DNA of 64,000 nt from Bacillota bacterium (GTDB taxonomy: Bacteria; Bacillota; Clostridia; Lachnospirales; Lachnospiraceae), in contig JAEYFP010000020.1 of NCBI GenBank assembly GCA_023402845.1, positions 55,704-119,703 on the forward strand, written 5' to 3'. Position 1 is the stretch's first letter; the number at the start of each line of letters is the position of its first letter. Below are positions 1 through 6,944 of this stretch, in pieces. The notes below the pieces were generated by a model. That model saw nothing but the letters and a program-made list of their open reading frames with translations, was not told where the DNA came from and did not search any database. Position numbers and translations under genes: made by a program.

Positions 1-167
1 GGGCTAAAGTACTTAACTGGAGCGATTTGGAAAAAACCGGCGGGTTTCAAGTACTTGAGATGGTGCAGAGCATTAAACGTAACGGAAAAGAAATGTTTAA
101 AACTACCCGTTGTCCGATTTCGATTAATAAGGAACGTTTTTATTGTGACAAGGAGTTTACTGTTTGA
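1..167 (+). CDS. Class III (CaiB/BaiF) CoA-transferase, C-terminal fragment cut by window edge
   Basis: The reading frame is open from base 3 and ends at TGA 165-167, giving the last 54 residues of a protein. The peptide AKVLNWSDLEKTGGFQVLEM and the later TTRCPISIN match position for position the C-terminal parts of the two complete CoA-transferases downstream (EVLNWSQL and TTRCPIRFN in one, EVLNWDQL and LLRCPITID in the other). It is therefore a third paralogue of the same family. Family III enzymes move CoA between carboxylic acids through an aspartyl intermediate; the catalytic part lies outside the window. It probably belongs to the same operon as the YhcH-like gene that starts 21 bases later. 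Confidence 0.85.
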   Translation, partial: AKVLNWSDLEKTGGFQVLEMVQSIKRNGKEMFKTTRCPISINKERFYCDKEFTV

Positions 168-188
168 TGAAAAAAGGAGAAGTCCGTC

Positions 189-665
189 ATGATTATTGAT
201 TATGTTGAGCGTTTTCAGTCTTATCAGCGCAGCGTGCCGGAATTGTGGGATGCCGTAAAGTTTGTGGAACGAGTAAAAAAAGAAAATCTGAAGGAAGGAA
301 GATATTCTTTGGGGAAGAATTTTGCACTTGTTCAGACAGGGAATACAAAATCTTTTGCGGAAGGCAGATTTGAAACCCATAAAGAATATTTAGATATCCA
401 GTTTCTTCTGGAAGGTAATGAGATTCTGGAATATGTGGATGCTGCGGAGCTTATTGAAGCAGAGCCTTATGATCGTGACAAGGATATTACCTGGTTATCG
501 GGGCATGGTGCGCGTATTCCGGTCAAGCCGGGAATGTTTTATATCTTGTATCCAACTGATGGGCATAAACCCGGATGCTGTGATGGTGAGAGCATCTATT
601 ATAAGAAAGTTGTAGTAAAAATTAAAATTGATCAACTAATACATCGTGTGACGATCGGCAGGTAG
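189..665 (+). CDS. YhcH/YjgK/YiaL family protein (DUF386, cupin-like sugar protein)
   Basis: A 158-residue protein, the usual length of the YhcH/YiaL/EbgC family. Family marks are HKEYLDIQFLLEGNE in the middle, the FYILYPTDGHKPGC stretch (a histidine typical of the metal-binding jelly roll) and KKVVVKI near the end. Members sit in sialic acid, beta-galactoside and 2,3-diketo-gulonate operons, and are thought to act on sugar anomers or modified sugars; the exact substrate is rarely known. AAGGAG stands before the ATG at 189. It lies between a CoA-transferase and two microcompartment shell genes, with five bases or fewer to the next gene, so it is probably co-transcribed. Together with the mutarotase-like gene at 3736 it suggests that the locus handles a sugar ring form. 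Confidence 0.85.
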   Translation: MIIDYVERFQSYQRSVPELWDAVKFVERVKKENLKEGRYSLGKNFALVQTGNTKSFAEGRFETHKEYLDIQFLLEGNEILEYVDAAELIEAEPYDRDKDITWLSGHGARIPVKPGMFYILYPTDGHKPGCCDGESIYYKKVVVKIKIDQLIHRVTIGR

Positions 666-669
666 AGTG

Positions 670-966
670 ATGGAGAAAGAATATGCTAAAAAAGCGGCCG
701 GATACTTTGAAGTTGATGGTGTCTGTGCCGCCTTTGTGGGACTTGATGCTGCGGCTAAAGCTGCAGAGGTGTCTATAGAAGCAGTTGAAAGAACAAGACG
801 GAATTGCTTTGTGTGCGTAAAATTACGCGGTTCGATTTCAGATGTTGAAGCGGCAATGCAGGCAGCTCTTTCTGCGGCGGGAAAAATAGCGGCTTTGGGT
901 AACCACGGCATCATCGCGTCGCCGGAAGAAGGAACCGAGGAAGTGCTAAAACTAACAAACATATAG
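670..966 (+). CDS. Bacterial microcompartment (BMC) domain shell protein, divergent pore loop
   Basis: A 98-residue single BMC-domain (PF00936-type) protein, the length of hexamer-forming shell proteins. The fold order is visible: an opening beta strand (AGYFEVDGVCAAFVGLD), helix AAAKAAEVSIEAVE, then strand CFVCVKLRG, helix SDVEAAMQAALSAAG and a final strand GNHGIIASP. The canonical pore-lining segment KIGSG is replaced by RTRRN, so the pore would be strongly basic. The in-frame GTG at 667 is possible, but ATG 670 is better spaced from GGCAGG. It directly follows the YhcH-like gene and precedes a second BMC gene. No pentameric vertex protein is in view, so whether a closed shell forms cannot be told here. 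Confidence 0.85.
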   Translation: MEKEYAKKAAGYFEVDGVCAAFVGLDAAAKAAEVSIEAVERTRRNCFVCVKLRGSISDVEAAMQAALSAAGKIAALGNHGIIASPEEGTEEVLKLTNI

Positions 967-975
967 GGTGTGATT

Positions 976-1266
976 ATGAAAAAAAGTTTGGGAATTGTGG
1001 AAGTGACCGGATGTACAAATGCAATTGCGGCACTGGATGTTATGGCGAAAGCCGCAGAAGTTACCATTTCTACCTGGGAAACTATTTTTGGGGACGGAAG
1101 AGTGACAATATTTGTGGAAGGTGATGCGGCTTCGGTTATGGCGGCCGTTGAAGCAGTAAAAACTGAAAAGCGTCTTAACATTTTTAATACTTATACAATT
1201 GCGGGGCCGCATGAGGAAACCTGGCGGATGATTGAGAAGAGCCGCAAAAAACAGATAAAAAAATAG
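976..1266 (+). CDS. Bacterial microcompartment (BMC) domain shell protein
   Basis: A 96-residue single BMC-domain protein. LGIVEVTGCTNAIAALDVM, KAAEVTISTW and VTIFVEGDAASVMAAVEAV align with the classical BMC-H pattern, and the pore segment IFGDGR is close to the canonical KIGSGR. The C-terminus ends in a lysine-rich tail (KSRKKQIKK). AGGG at 965-968 precedes ATG 976 by seven bases; an upstream GTG at 970 is less likely. It is a paralogue of the gene at 670 with a different pore, so the pair could form mixed shell facets with two pore chemistries. A gap with a possible promoter separates it from the next CoA-transferase. Confidence 0.87.
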   Translation: MKKSLGIVEVTGCTNAIAALDVMAKAAEVTISTWETIFGDGRVTIFVEGDAASVMAAVEAVKTEKRLNIFNTYTIAGPHEETWRMIEKSRKKQIKK

Positions 1267-1295
1267 CCAAAGAAATCATTCTAAAATTGTAGATG

Positions 1296-1342
1296 TTTAC
1301 AGATTGTTTCGACAGGAGTTATCTGATAAAATGGTACTACCA
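1296..1342 (+). promoter_or_regulatory. Possible internal promoter with palindromic operator
   Basis: In the gap between the BMC gene and the CoA-transferase, TTTACA (1296-1301) is followed after 17 bases by TTATCT (1319-1324). The perfect odd palindrome TGGTACTACCA lies at 1332-1342, where transcription would start. TGGT-N3-ACCA is reminiscent of FadR/GntR-type operators. No regulator of that kind is adjacent, and the -10 match is weak. Confidence 0.35.
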
Positions 1343-1418
1343 CGAGACCAATATCTATCGTTGAGAAATGATTTGAAAATGAAAAATAGATTCTGAGATT
1401 GAGGTGGAAGGTAAGAGC

Positions 1419-2576
1419 ATGAAGCCATTGGAAGGTATGTTAATATTAGATTTTTCCCAATACCTCGCGGGTCCGTCGGCTGCGCTCAGACTGGCCGATT
1501 TCGGAGCACGGGTTATTAAAATAGAAAGTTCAGGGGGCGGTGATAACGGCCGCCGGCTCAAATTTAAAAATAAGGTATCAGATGGAGACAGTTTATTTTT
1601 TCATACGGTTAACCGAAATAAGGAAAGCTTTGCTGCCGATTTAGAAAATAAGGAAGATCTTGAGCTGATAAAAAAGCTGCTTGTAAAAGCTGACGTTATC
1701 ATAGAAAATTTCCGACCGGGAATGATGGAAAAATTAGGACTTGAATATGAGGAAGTTCGGGCAATGAATGACCGTATTATATATGGATCGGTAACCGGTT
1801 ACGGCAGGAGCGGCCTTTTTAGAGAGATGCCGGATCAGGATTTAAATATTCAGGCTCTTTCCGGTTTCGTATGGCTGAACGGAGATGGAGGCAGGGAGCC
1901 TATGCCGGCGGCTTTGGCAATAGCCGAAATCTATGCGGGAATGCATTTGACCCAAGGAATACTGGCTTGCCTGCTGCGGAGGAATAAAAGCAATATTGGC
2001 GGAAAAGTGGAAGTGAGCCTGTTGGAGTCCATGATGGATCTGCAATTTGAAGCCTTCGGAACCTACTTAAATGATGGACATTTATTACCAAAACGCAGCA
2101 GAATTCATAATGCGCATGCGTATCTGGGAGCTCCGTATGGAATCTATCCTACAGGGGATCACTATATAGCCATTTCGATGGGATCTGTGGCTGAGCTGGG
2201 AAAATTACTGGAGGAACCGCGGCTTTTAGATTATAAGGAAGCGGAAGCTTGTTTTGAAAATCGTGATGAGATTAAAGAGATTATTGAAGCAAAATTAAAA
2301 CAGAACAGTACCGAGTATTGGTTAAACAAGTTGGAGAATGCCGGATATTGGTGCTCGGAAGTGTTGAATTGGAGCCAGTTAGTCAATCACCCGGGGTTTG
2401 AAGTGCTTAATCTGCTGATTGATGCAGGCCGTCCTGATTGTGAGAGCATTCTTACTACCAGATGTCCGATCCGTTTTAATGGGAGTCCTCAAAAAACCTC
2501 GAAATGGGCCCCAAGGCTCGGAGAAGATACGGAAGCAATTATGAATGCTTATCATTTGCAAGAGGGGGCGATTTAG
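1419..2576 (+). CDS. Class III (CaiB/BaiF) CoA-transferase
   Basis: A 385-residue protein of the family that includes formyl-CoA, carnitine and benzylsuccinate CoA-transferases. Visible marks are the N-terminal LAGPSAALRLADFGARVIKI CoA-binding region, VNRNKES (residues 64-70), ADVIIENFRPG (91-101), the IIYGSVTGYG strand (120-129), and MPDQDLNIQ, where Asp141 corresponds to the catalytic aspartate that carries the acyl group. ATG 1419 is chosen because GGAAGG precedes it by seven bases and the resulting MKPLEG start matches the paralogue MKPMEG. Substrates cannot be read from the sequence. Its context (sugar import, BMC shell proteins) suggests CoA recycling or activation of an acid made from the imported sugar, which is inference. 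Confidence 0.9.
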   Translation: MKPLEGMLILDFSQYLAGPSAALRLADFGARVIKIESSGGGDNGRRLKFKNKVSDGDSLFFHTVNRNKESFAADLENKEDLELIKKLLVKADVIIENFRPGMMEKLGLEYEEVRAMNDRIIYGSVTGYGRSGLFREMPDQDLNIQALSGFVWLNGDGGREPMPAALAIAEIYAGMHLTQGILACLLRRNKSNIGGKVEVSLLESMMDLQFEAFGTYLNDGHLLPKRSRIHNAHAYLGAPYGIYPTGDHYIAISMGSVAELGKLLEEPRLLDYKEAEACFENRDEIKEIIEAKLKQNSTEYWLNKLENAGYWCSEVLNWSQLVNHPGFEVLNLLIDAGRPDCESILTTRCPIRFNGSPQKTSKWAPRLGEDTEAIMNAYHLQEGAI

Positions 2577-3707
2577 GTGAAACCGATGGAAGGCGTTTTG
2601 GTACTTGATTTCACCCAGTTCCTATCGGGCCCTTCGGCTTCTTTGCGAATGGCGGATCTCGGTGCCGAAGTAGTAAAAGTTGAGCAGCCGACAGGCGATA
2701 TTTGCCGCAGAATGTATACATCGAATTTACTGATTGATGAGGACAGTTCCCTATTTCATATTATCAACAGGAATAAGTCGGGCATCAGTGTTGATTTAAA
2801 GACGGAAGCGGGCAGGAACGCGATTCATAAACTGATCAAGCGGGCAGATGTACTTTTAATCAATTTTCGCCCCGAAGTCGGAAAGAGGCTTGCACTTGAC
2901 TATGAGACCGTACGTGAAATTAATCCCAGAATTGTTTACGGGGAAGTGACAGGGTATGGGCATGAAGGTGTCTGGTCCGGACGTCCCGGTCAGGATTTAT
3001 TGGTACAGGCAGTCTCCGGAATCTGTATGGGTAACGGAAATTCGAATGATATTCCGACCCCGATTGGGCTGTCCGTGGTGGATTTGGTGGCCGGCCAGCA
3101 GCTGGTTCAGGGAGTCATGGCAGGTCTTATACAAGCGGGGATCAAAGGCGAGGGATGCCTTGTCCAGGTGAGTATGCTGGAGGCGGCAATGGATCTGCAA
3201 TTTGAAGAATTTACTACCTTTTTAAACGATGATCGGACCCTTCCCGAACGAAGTGCGGTTACTCATGCCGGCTTGTATAGAGATGCGCCTTATGGTATTT
3301 ATGCAACAAAAGACGGATATATTGCGATAGCGGCAGTGCCAATCCCGCAGTTAGGGGAATTATTGGGCTGTAAGCAGTTAACAGTCTATACAGAGGAAAC
3401 AGAGTGGTCAGCGAAAAGAGATGAGATAAAAGCAATTTTAGCAGAGCATTTACGTTTGGAAACTACTCATGATTGGCTGGAGATTTTAAAGAACCATGAC
3501 ATATGGAGTACGGAAGTTCTGAATTGGGATCAATTAAGGAAGAGCGAGGGATTTTTGCATCTTAATATGATTCAGAAGGTCAAGCTGCAGGATGGGAAGG
3601 TTTTGGAGCTGTTAAGATGCCCGATTACGATAGACGGGGAGCATTTTTGCTCGGAAAAGCCGGCACCGAAATTGGGGCAGGACAATGAACGATTTGCAGA
3701 TGCTTAA
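2577..3707 (+). CDS. Class III (CaiB/BaiF) CoA-transferase, paralogue
   Basis: A 376-residue paralogue of the preceding gene, starting at GTG immediately after its stop codon; GAGGGGG stands about eight bases upstream. It keeps LSGPSASLRMADLGAEVVKV, INRNKSG, ADVLLINFRPE and RPGQDLLVQ with the expected catalytic Asp140. Both proteins share an MLEAAMDLQFE or LLESMMDLQFE segment and a C-terminal RCPI motif, so the three copies at this locus come from local duplication. Direct abutment suggests translational coupling and perhaps a heteromeric enzyme, although characterised family III enzymes are usually interlocked homodimers. Confidence 0.9.
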   Translation: MKPMEGVLVLDFTQFLSGPSASLRMADLGAEVVKVEQPTGDICRRMYTSNLLIDEDSSLFHIINRNKSGISVDLKTEAGRNAIHKLIKRADVLLINFRPEVGKRLALDYETVREINPRIVYGEVTGYGHEGVWSGRPGQDLLVQAVSGICMGNGNSNDIPTPIGLSVVDLVAGQQLVQGVMAGLIQAGIKGEGCLVQVSMLEAAMDLQFEEFTTFLNDDRTLPERSAVTHAGLYRDAPYGIYATKDGYIAIAAVPIPQLGELLGCKQLTVYTEETEWSAKRDEIKAILAEHLRLETTHDWLEILKNHDIWSTEVLNWDQLRKSEGFLHLNMIQKVKLQDGKVLELLRCPITIDGEHFCSEKPAPKLGQDNERFADA

Positions 3708-3735
3708 AATAAACGAAAGAAGGGAGAGAAAAACA

Positions 3736-4056
3736 ATGGTTCAAAGATTTGGAGAAAGGATCAAGGCTAAAGATCTGGAGGCATATAAAAAATGGCATGC
3801 AGCTCCTATGCCGGGGGTTAATGAAATGATTAAAGAATGTCATCTGAACAATTATACAATCTTCAGCAGGGGCGATGATTTGTTTGCCTATTATGAGTAT
3901 GACGGAGATGATTTTGAAGCGGATATGGCGAAGATGGCGGCAGATCCGGCTACGCAGGCATGGTGGGATGTTGTGAAACCGCTGATGCGACCGCTCGATG
4001 ATCGAAGTGAGGGCGAATTCTGGTCGGGCATGGAGGAAATATATCATTTAGACTAA
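3736..4056 (+). CDS. L-rhamnose mutarotase-like protein (RhaM family)
   Basis: A 106-residue protein with the length and layout of RhaM, a dimeric ferredoxin-like enzyme that interconverts the anomers of L-rhamnose. The family pattern is visible: YKKWHAA near the N-terminus (tyrosine and histidine at the spacing of the RhaM catalytic pair), HLNNYTIF, the AADPATQAWWDVVKPLM region with the tryptophan pair, and an acidic C-terminus EEIYHLD. ATG 3736 follows AAGGGAGAG; an in-frame ATG at 3685 would overlap the CoA-transferase and has no such site. A similar sugar such as fucose or another deoxyhexose is possible. It supports a deoxy-sugar substrate for the adjacent ABC transporter. Confidence 0.8.
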   Translation: MVQRFGERIKAKDLEAYKKWHAAPMPGVNEMIKECHLNNYTIFSRGDDLFAYYEYDGDDFEADMAKMAADPATQAWWDVVKPLMRPLDDRSEGEFWSGMEEIYHLD

Positions 4057-4151
4057 TTGCCTTTTACCTAATGTAATTTGAGCAGTGCAGAGAATCATCA
4101 GAGATAAATAATGGAAAATTGCTGGGAGAGATATTTTATTGCGCAAAAATG

Positions 4152-4214
4152 ATTTAAACGTTTAAATTATTAATTAATTTTTTGTTGGAATTGCTATTGC
4201 AATAGAGTATTATG
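4152..4214 (+). promoter_or_regulatory. Promoter with two palindromic operator candidates before the sugar-binding gene
   Basis: A perfect 16-base palindrome with a central CG (ATTTAAACGTTTAAAT, 4152-4167) resembles LacI-family operators. TTGGAA (4185-4190) and TATTAT (4209-4214) form a promoter with an 18-base spacer. That spacer contains a second perfect palindrome, CTATTGCAATAG (4194-4205), placed where a bound repressor would block RNA polymerase. A second transcription unit for the ABC importer, inducible by its sugar, is likely. The regulator gene is not in the window. Confidence 0.5.
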
Positions 4215-4296
4215 AGTATATAAATCGGAAGTATTCAACATATTACCGAAAATATTTTGTCACACAAAAGATACTAACAATAATTGGAGGGTAACC

Positions 4297-5346
4297 ATGA
4301 AGAAAAAATTATTATCAGTAGTATTATGCGTAAGTATGGTGAGTGCGATGCTGTTAACAGGTTGCGGAAGCAGCAGTACGGCAGCGCCGGAGGCGAGTGC
4401 CTCCACAGAAGCAGCAGCACCCGCAGCCGAAGGAAAAGTTCCGACGATTGCGTTTGTTCCAAAGGTTGTAGGTCAGGCTTGGTGGGATCATGTACAGGCT
4501 AATGTAGAGGAATGGTCCAGCGCAAATGGAATTGAAGTTATTTATAAGGGACCGACAGAGACCGATGCGGCTGCTCAGGTACAGATTATGACGGATCTTG
4601 TAAATCAGGGTGTTGACGTCCTTTGTTTCTCTCCGAACGATCCGGATGCATGTGAGGCTATTTGTAAAGAGGCGATCGATAAGGGTATTATTGTAATCGC
4701 TACGGAGGCTTCCGGCATGGAAAATGTGACGTATGATGTGGAAGCGTTTGATGAAGAAGGTCTCGGCGGATTTTTGATGGATCAGCTGGCTGTTCAGATG
4801 GAAGAGAAAGGGCAGTATATCACAATGGTGGGTTCGATGACAATGGAGTCGCAGAACAACTGGGCGGATGCGGCTGTTGCACGCCAGAAGGATGCCTATC
4901 CGAATATGGAGCTTGTTCCGGATGCCAGAGTTGCGGACGATTCCGATGCTGAAAAAGCATATGAGTTAACGAAGGAATTAATCCAAAAGTATCCTGATTT
5001 AAAGGGTATTTTGGGAACCGGTTCTTTTGACGCTCCGGGTGCGGCCCGCGCGATTCAGGAGCTTGGTTTGACGGGAAAAGTATTTGCGATTTCTGTTGCA
5101 ATGCCTCTTGAGGTTAAGGATTATTTACTGGATGGGACATTAGGCTCCGTAGCGTTATGGGATGCCGGAGTTACCGCAAAGTCCATGCTGAATCTGGGTG
5201 TAAAGCTTTACAATGGAGAAGAGATTGCAGCAGGTGCTGACCTCGGAGAAACAGGTTATGATGCGGTGGAGATTCAAGGTAAAATTATTGTGGGACAGGG
5301 CCAGATCGCTATTACTACAGAAAATGTAGACGATTTCGGATTCTAA
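4297..5346 (+). CDS. Sugar ABC transporter substrate-binding lipoprotein (RhaS/LsrB-like)
   Basis: A 349-residue lipoprotein: signal peptide MKKKLLSVVLCVSMVSAM with lipobox LLTGC, an Ala/Ser/Glu-rich linker, then a periplasmic-binding-protein type 1 fold. Marks are TIAFVPKVVGQAWWDHVQ, the repeated Rossmann-like pieces GVDVLCFSPNDPDACE and GIIVIATEASG, and GILGTGSFDAPGAARAIQE. The two tryptophans in QAWW and the absence of the RBS-type arginines fit the rhamnose/autoinducer-2 branch rather than ribose binders. GGAGG precedes the ATG. It is the first gene of a four-gene importer (binding protein, ATPase, two permeases) and has its own promoter region. The ligand is probably a deoxyhexose, given the mutarotase neighbour. 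Confidence 0.88.
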   Translation: MKKKLLSVVLCVSMVSAMLLTGCGSSSTAAPEASASTEAAAPAAEGKVPTIAFVPKVVGQAWWDHVQANVEEWSSANGIEVIYKGPTETDAAAQVQIMTDLVNQGVDVLCFSPNDPDACEAICKEAIDKGIIVIATEASGMENVTYDVEAFDEEGLGGFLMDQLAVQMEEKGQYITMVGSMTMESQNNWADAAVARQKDAYPNMELVPDARVADDSDAEKAYELTKELIQKYPDLKGILGTGSFDAPGAARAIQELGLTGKVFAISVAMPLEVKDYLLDGTLGSVALWDAGVTAKSMLNLGVKLYNGEEIAAGADLGETGYDAVEIQGKIIVGQGQIAITTENVDDFGF

Positions 5347-5386
5347 GCAAAACAGTCGGCAGGATATTTTTACTGTAATAAAGTAT

Positions 5387-5415
5387 GAGGCAGAGAAGCT
5401 GAGTTTCTCTGCCTC
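5387..5415 (+). other. Intercistronic hairpin after the binding-protein gene
   Basis: GAGGCAGAGAA (5387-5397) pairs perfectly with TTCTCTGCCTC (5405-5415) around a seven-base loop. No T run follows, so it is unlikely to be a full terminator. Such hairpins after a binding-protein gene usually protect the upstream mRNA and keep the lipoprotein more abundant than the ATPase. A similar hairpin lies at 35346-35376 in the other importer. Confidence 0.75.
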
Positions 5416-5447
5416 ACAAAATGAAGAGAAAAGGAGACAGCACCTCT

Positions 5448-6932
5448 ATGTCAGAATATTTACTTGAAATGACAGGAATTTGTAAATCGTTTGCGGGTGT
5501 TCATGCTTTGGATCATGTAAATTTCAAGGTCAGGCCCGGAAAGGTTATGTGTCTGGCCGGCGAGAACGGATGCGGAAAGTCTACGCTTGTAAAAATCATC
5601 TCGGGTGTGTATGCCAAAGATGAAGGAAATGTATTTTTTGGAGAAAAACAGATTCATAAAATTACTCCCGCGGAAGCAACGAAATTGGGGATACAGGTAA
5701 TCTACCAGGACTTGTCCATATTCCCTAATTTAACTGTAATGGAAAATTTGGCCATCAACTCTGAAATCACTGCCGGAAAAAAGCTTGTTAACAGATGCCG
5801 TTGGGAAGCAACTGCAAAGGAAGCTTTGTCAAAAATCGGTTACGATATAGATTTGCATGCAAAAATGGGCGAGTTAAGCGTTGCCGATAAACAGCTTGTT
5901 GCAATTTGCCGGGCGCTGCTCTTTGACGCAAAATTAATTATTATGGATGAGCCTACTACGGCACTTACCAAGAAGGAAGTAGACGCATTATTCAAAACGG
6001 TTTGCCAGCTGCGGGACAGCGGCATCGCCATTATGTTTATCAGCCATAAGACAGAAGAAATTTTTGAAATTTCTGATGACGTGTGTATTATGCGAAACGG
6101 CAAAAATGTGTATGCGGGACCTGTTTCTGAATTGACACCGCGGGACTTTACTTATCATATGACCGGACGCGAATTGACAGCAGACCATTTTATACCGAAG
6201 AATATAAGCAAAGAACCGGTATTGAAGGTGGATCAGCTTTCGCTGAAGAATAAGTTTGAAAATGTGTCCTTTGAGCTTCGCAAGGGAGAAATTCTCGGCA
6301 TTACCGGCCTTCTTGGTTCGGGGCGTACGGAGCTTGCCTTAAGCCTGTTCGGTCTGGAGCATCCGAAGACCGGAACGATTACACTCAACGGAAAGCAGGT
6401 TAAAATCTCTTCACCGATCATGGCACAGAAATTGAAGATCGGTTATGTGCCGGAGGATCGTTTGACAGAGGGGCTGTGCCTGAATCAATCGATTGCGGAT
6501 AATATTACATTGGCATCCTTAAAGCGTCTTTCCAATGCGATCGGATTGTTGAAGCAGCAGGATCTGATTGAAGATGCCGACATATGGAAGGATAAATTCT
6601 CCATCGCAACAAATGATGTGAATCGATTTGCCGCCACATTATCCGGAGGAAATCAGCAGAAGATTGTTTTGTCCAAGTGGCTGAGCAATGATCTGGATGT
6701 ATTGATTTTGAACGGACCGACAGTCGGCGTAGATGTCGGGGCAAAACAGGATATTCATGCACTGGTGCATGAGCTTGCTAATGAAGGTCTGGGAGTAATT
6801 ATTATTTCCGATGACTTATCTGAAGTAGTTGTAAACTGCAGTCGGGTTATTGTTATGAAGGAAGGTAAAATTGTCGGTGAGTTATCTGGCGATGAGATAC
6901 CCGAAGACAGCATTCTTGATATTATTCGTTAA
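5448..6932 (+). CDS. Sugar ABC transporter ATP-binding protein, two ATPase domains (RhaT/MglA-like)
   Basis: A 494-residue tandem ATPase of the monosaccharide importer class. The first domain has the P-loop GENGCGKST, the QDLSIF Q-loop region, the family-typical altered signature LSVADKQ and an intact Walker B (LIIMDEPTTAL). The second domain has GLLGSGRTE in place of a standard P-loop, the family motif YVPEDRLTEGL, and the signature LSGGNQQK. Its Walker B, however, reads LILNGPTVGVD instead of LILDEPTRGID, so the acidic pair is missing. ATG 5448 follows AAGGAG by eleven bases; the in-frame ATG 5421 has no ribosome site. It energises the two permeases downstream. Confidence 0.92.
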   Translation: MSEYLLEMTGICKSFAGVHALDHVNFKVRPGKVMCLAGENGCGKSTLVKIISGVYAKDEGNVFFGEKQIHKITPAEATKLGIQVIYQDLSIFPNLTVMENLAINSEITAGKKLVNRCRWEATAKEALSKIGYDIDLHAKMGELSVADKQLVAICRALLFDAKLIIMDEPTTALTKKEVDALFKTVCQLRDSGIAIMFISHKTEEIFEISDDVCIMRNGKNVYAGPVSELTPRDFTYHMTGRELTADHFIPKNISKEPVLKVDQLSLKNKFENVSFELRKGEILGITGLLGSGRTELALSLFGLEHPKTGTITLNGKQVKISSPIMAQKLKIGYVPEDRLTEGLCLNQSIADNITLASLKRLSNAIGLLKQQDLIEDADIWKDKFSIATNDVNRFAATLSGGNQQKIVLSKWLSNDLDVLILNGPTVGVDVGAKQDIHALVHELANEGLGVIIISDDLSEVVVNCSRVIVMKEGKIVGELSGDEIPEDSILDIIR

Positions 6933-6944
6933 GGGGGATCACAG

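Noticed and set aside
1325..1350. TGGTACTACCACGAG as the end of a T-box leader
   Set aside because: The conserved T-box core (AGGGTGG...CCGCG) and a terminator are missing, and the downstream gene is not an amino-acid gene.
3685..3735. Earlier start for the mutarotase-like gene
   Set aside because: It would overlap the CoA-transferase end, has no ribosome site, and adds residues not seen in the RhaM family.
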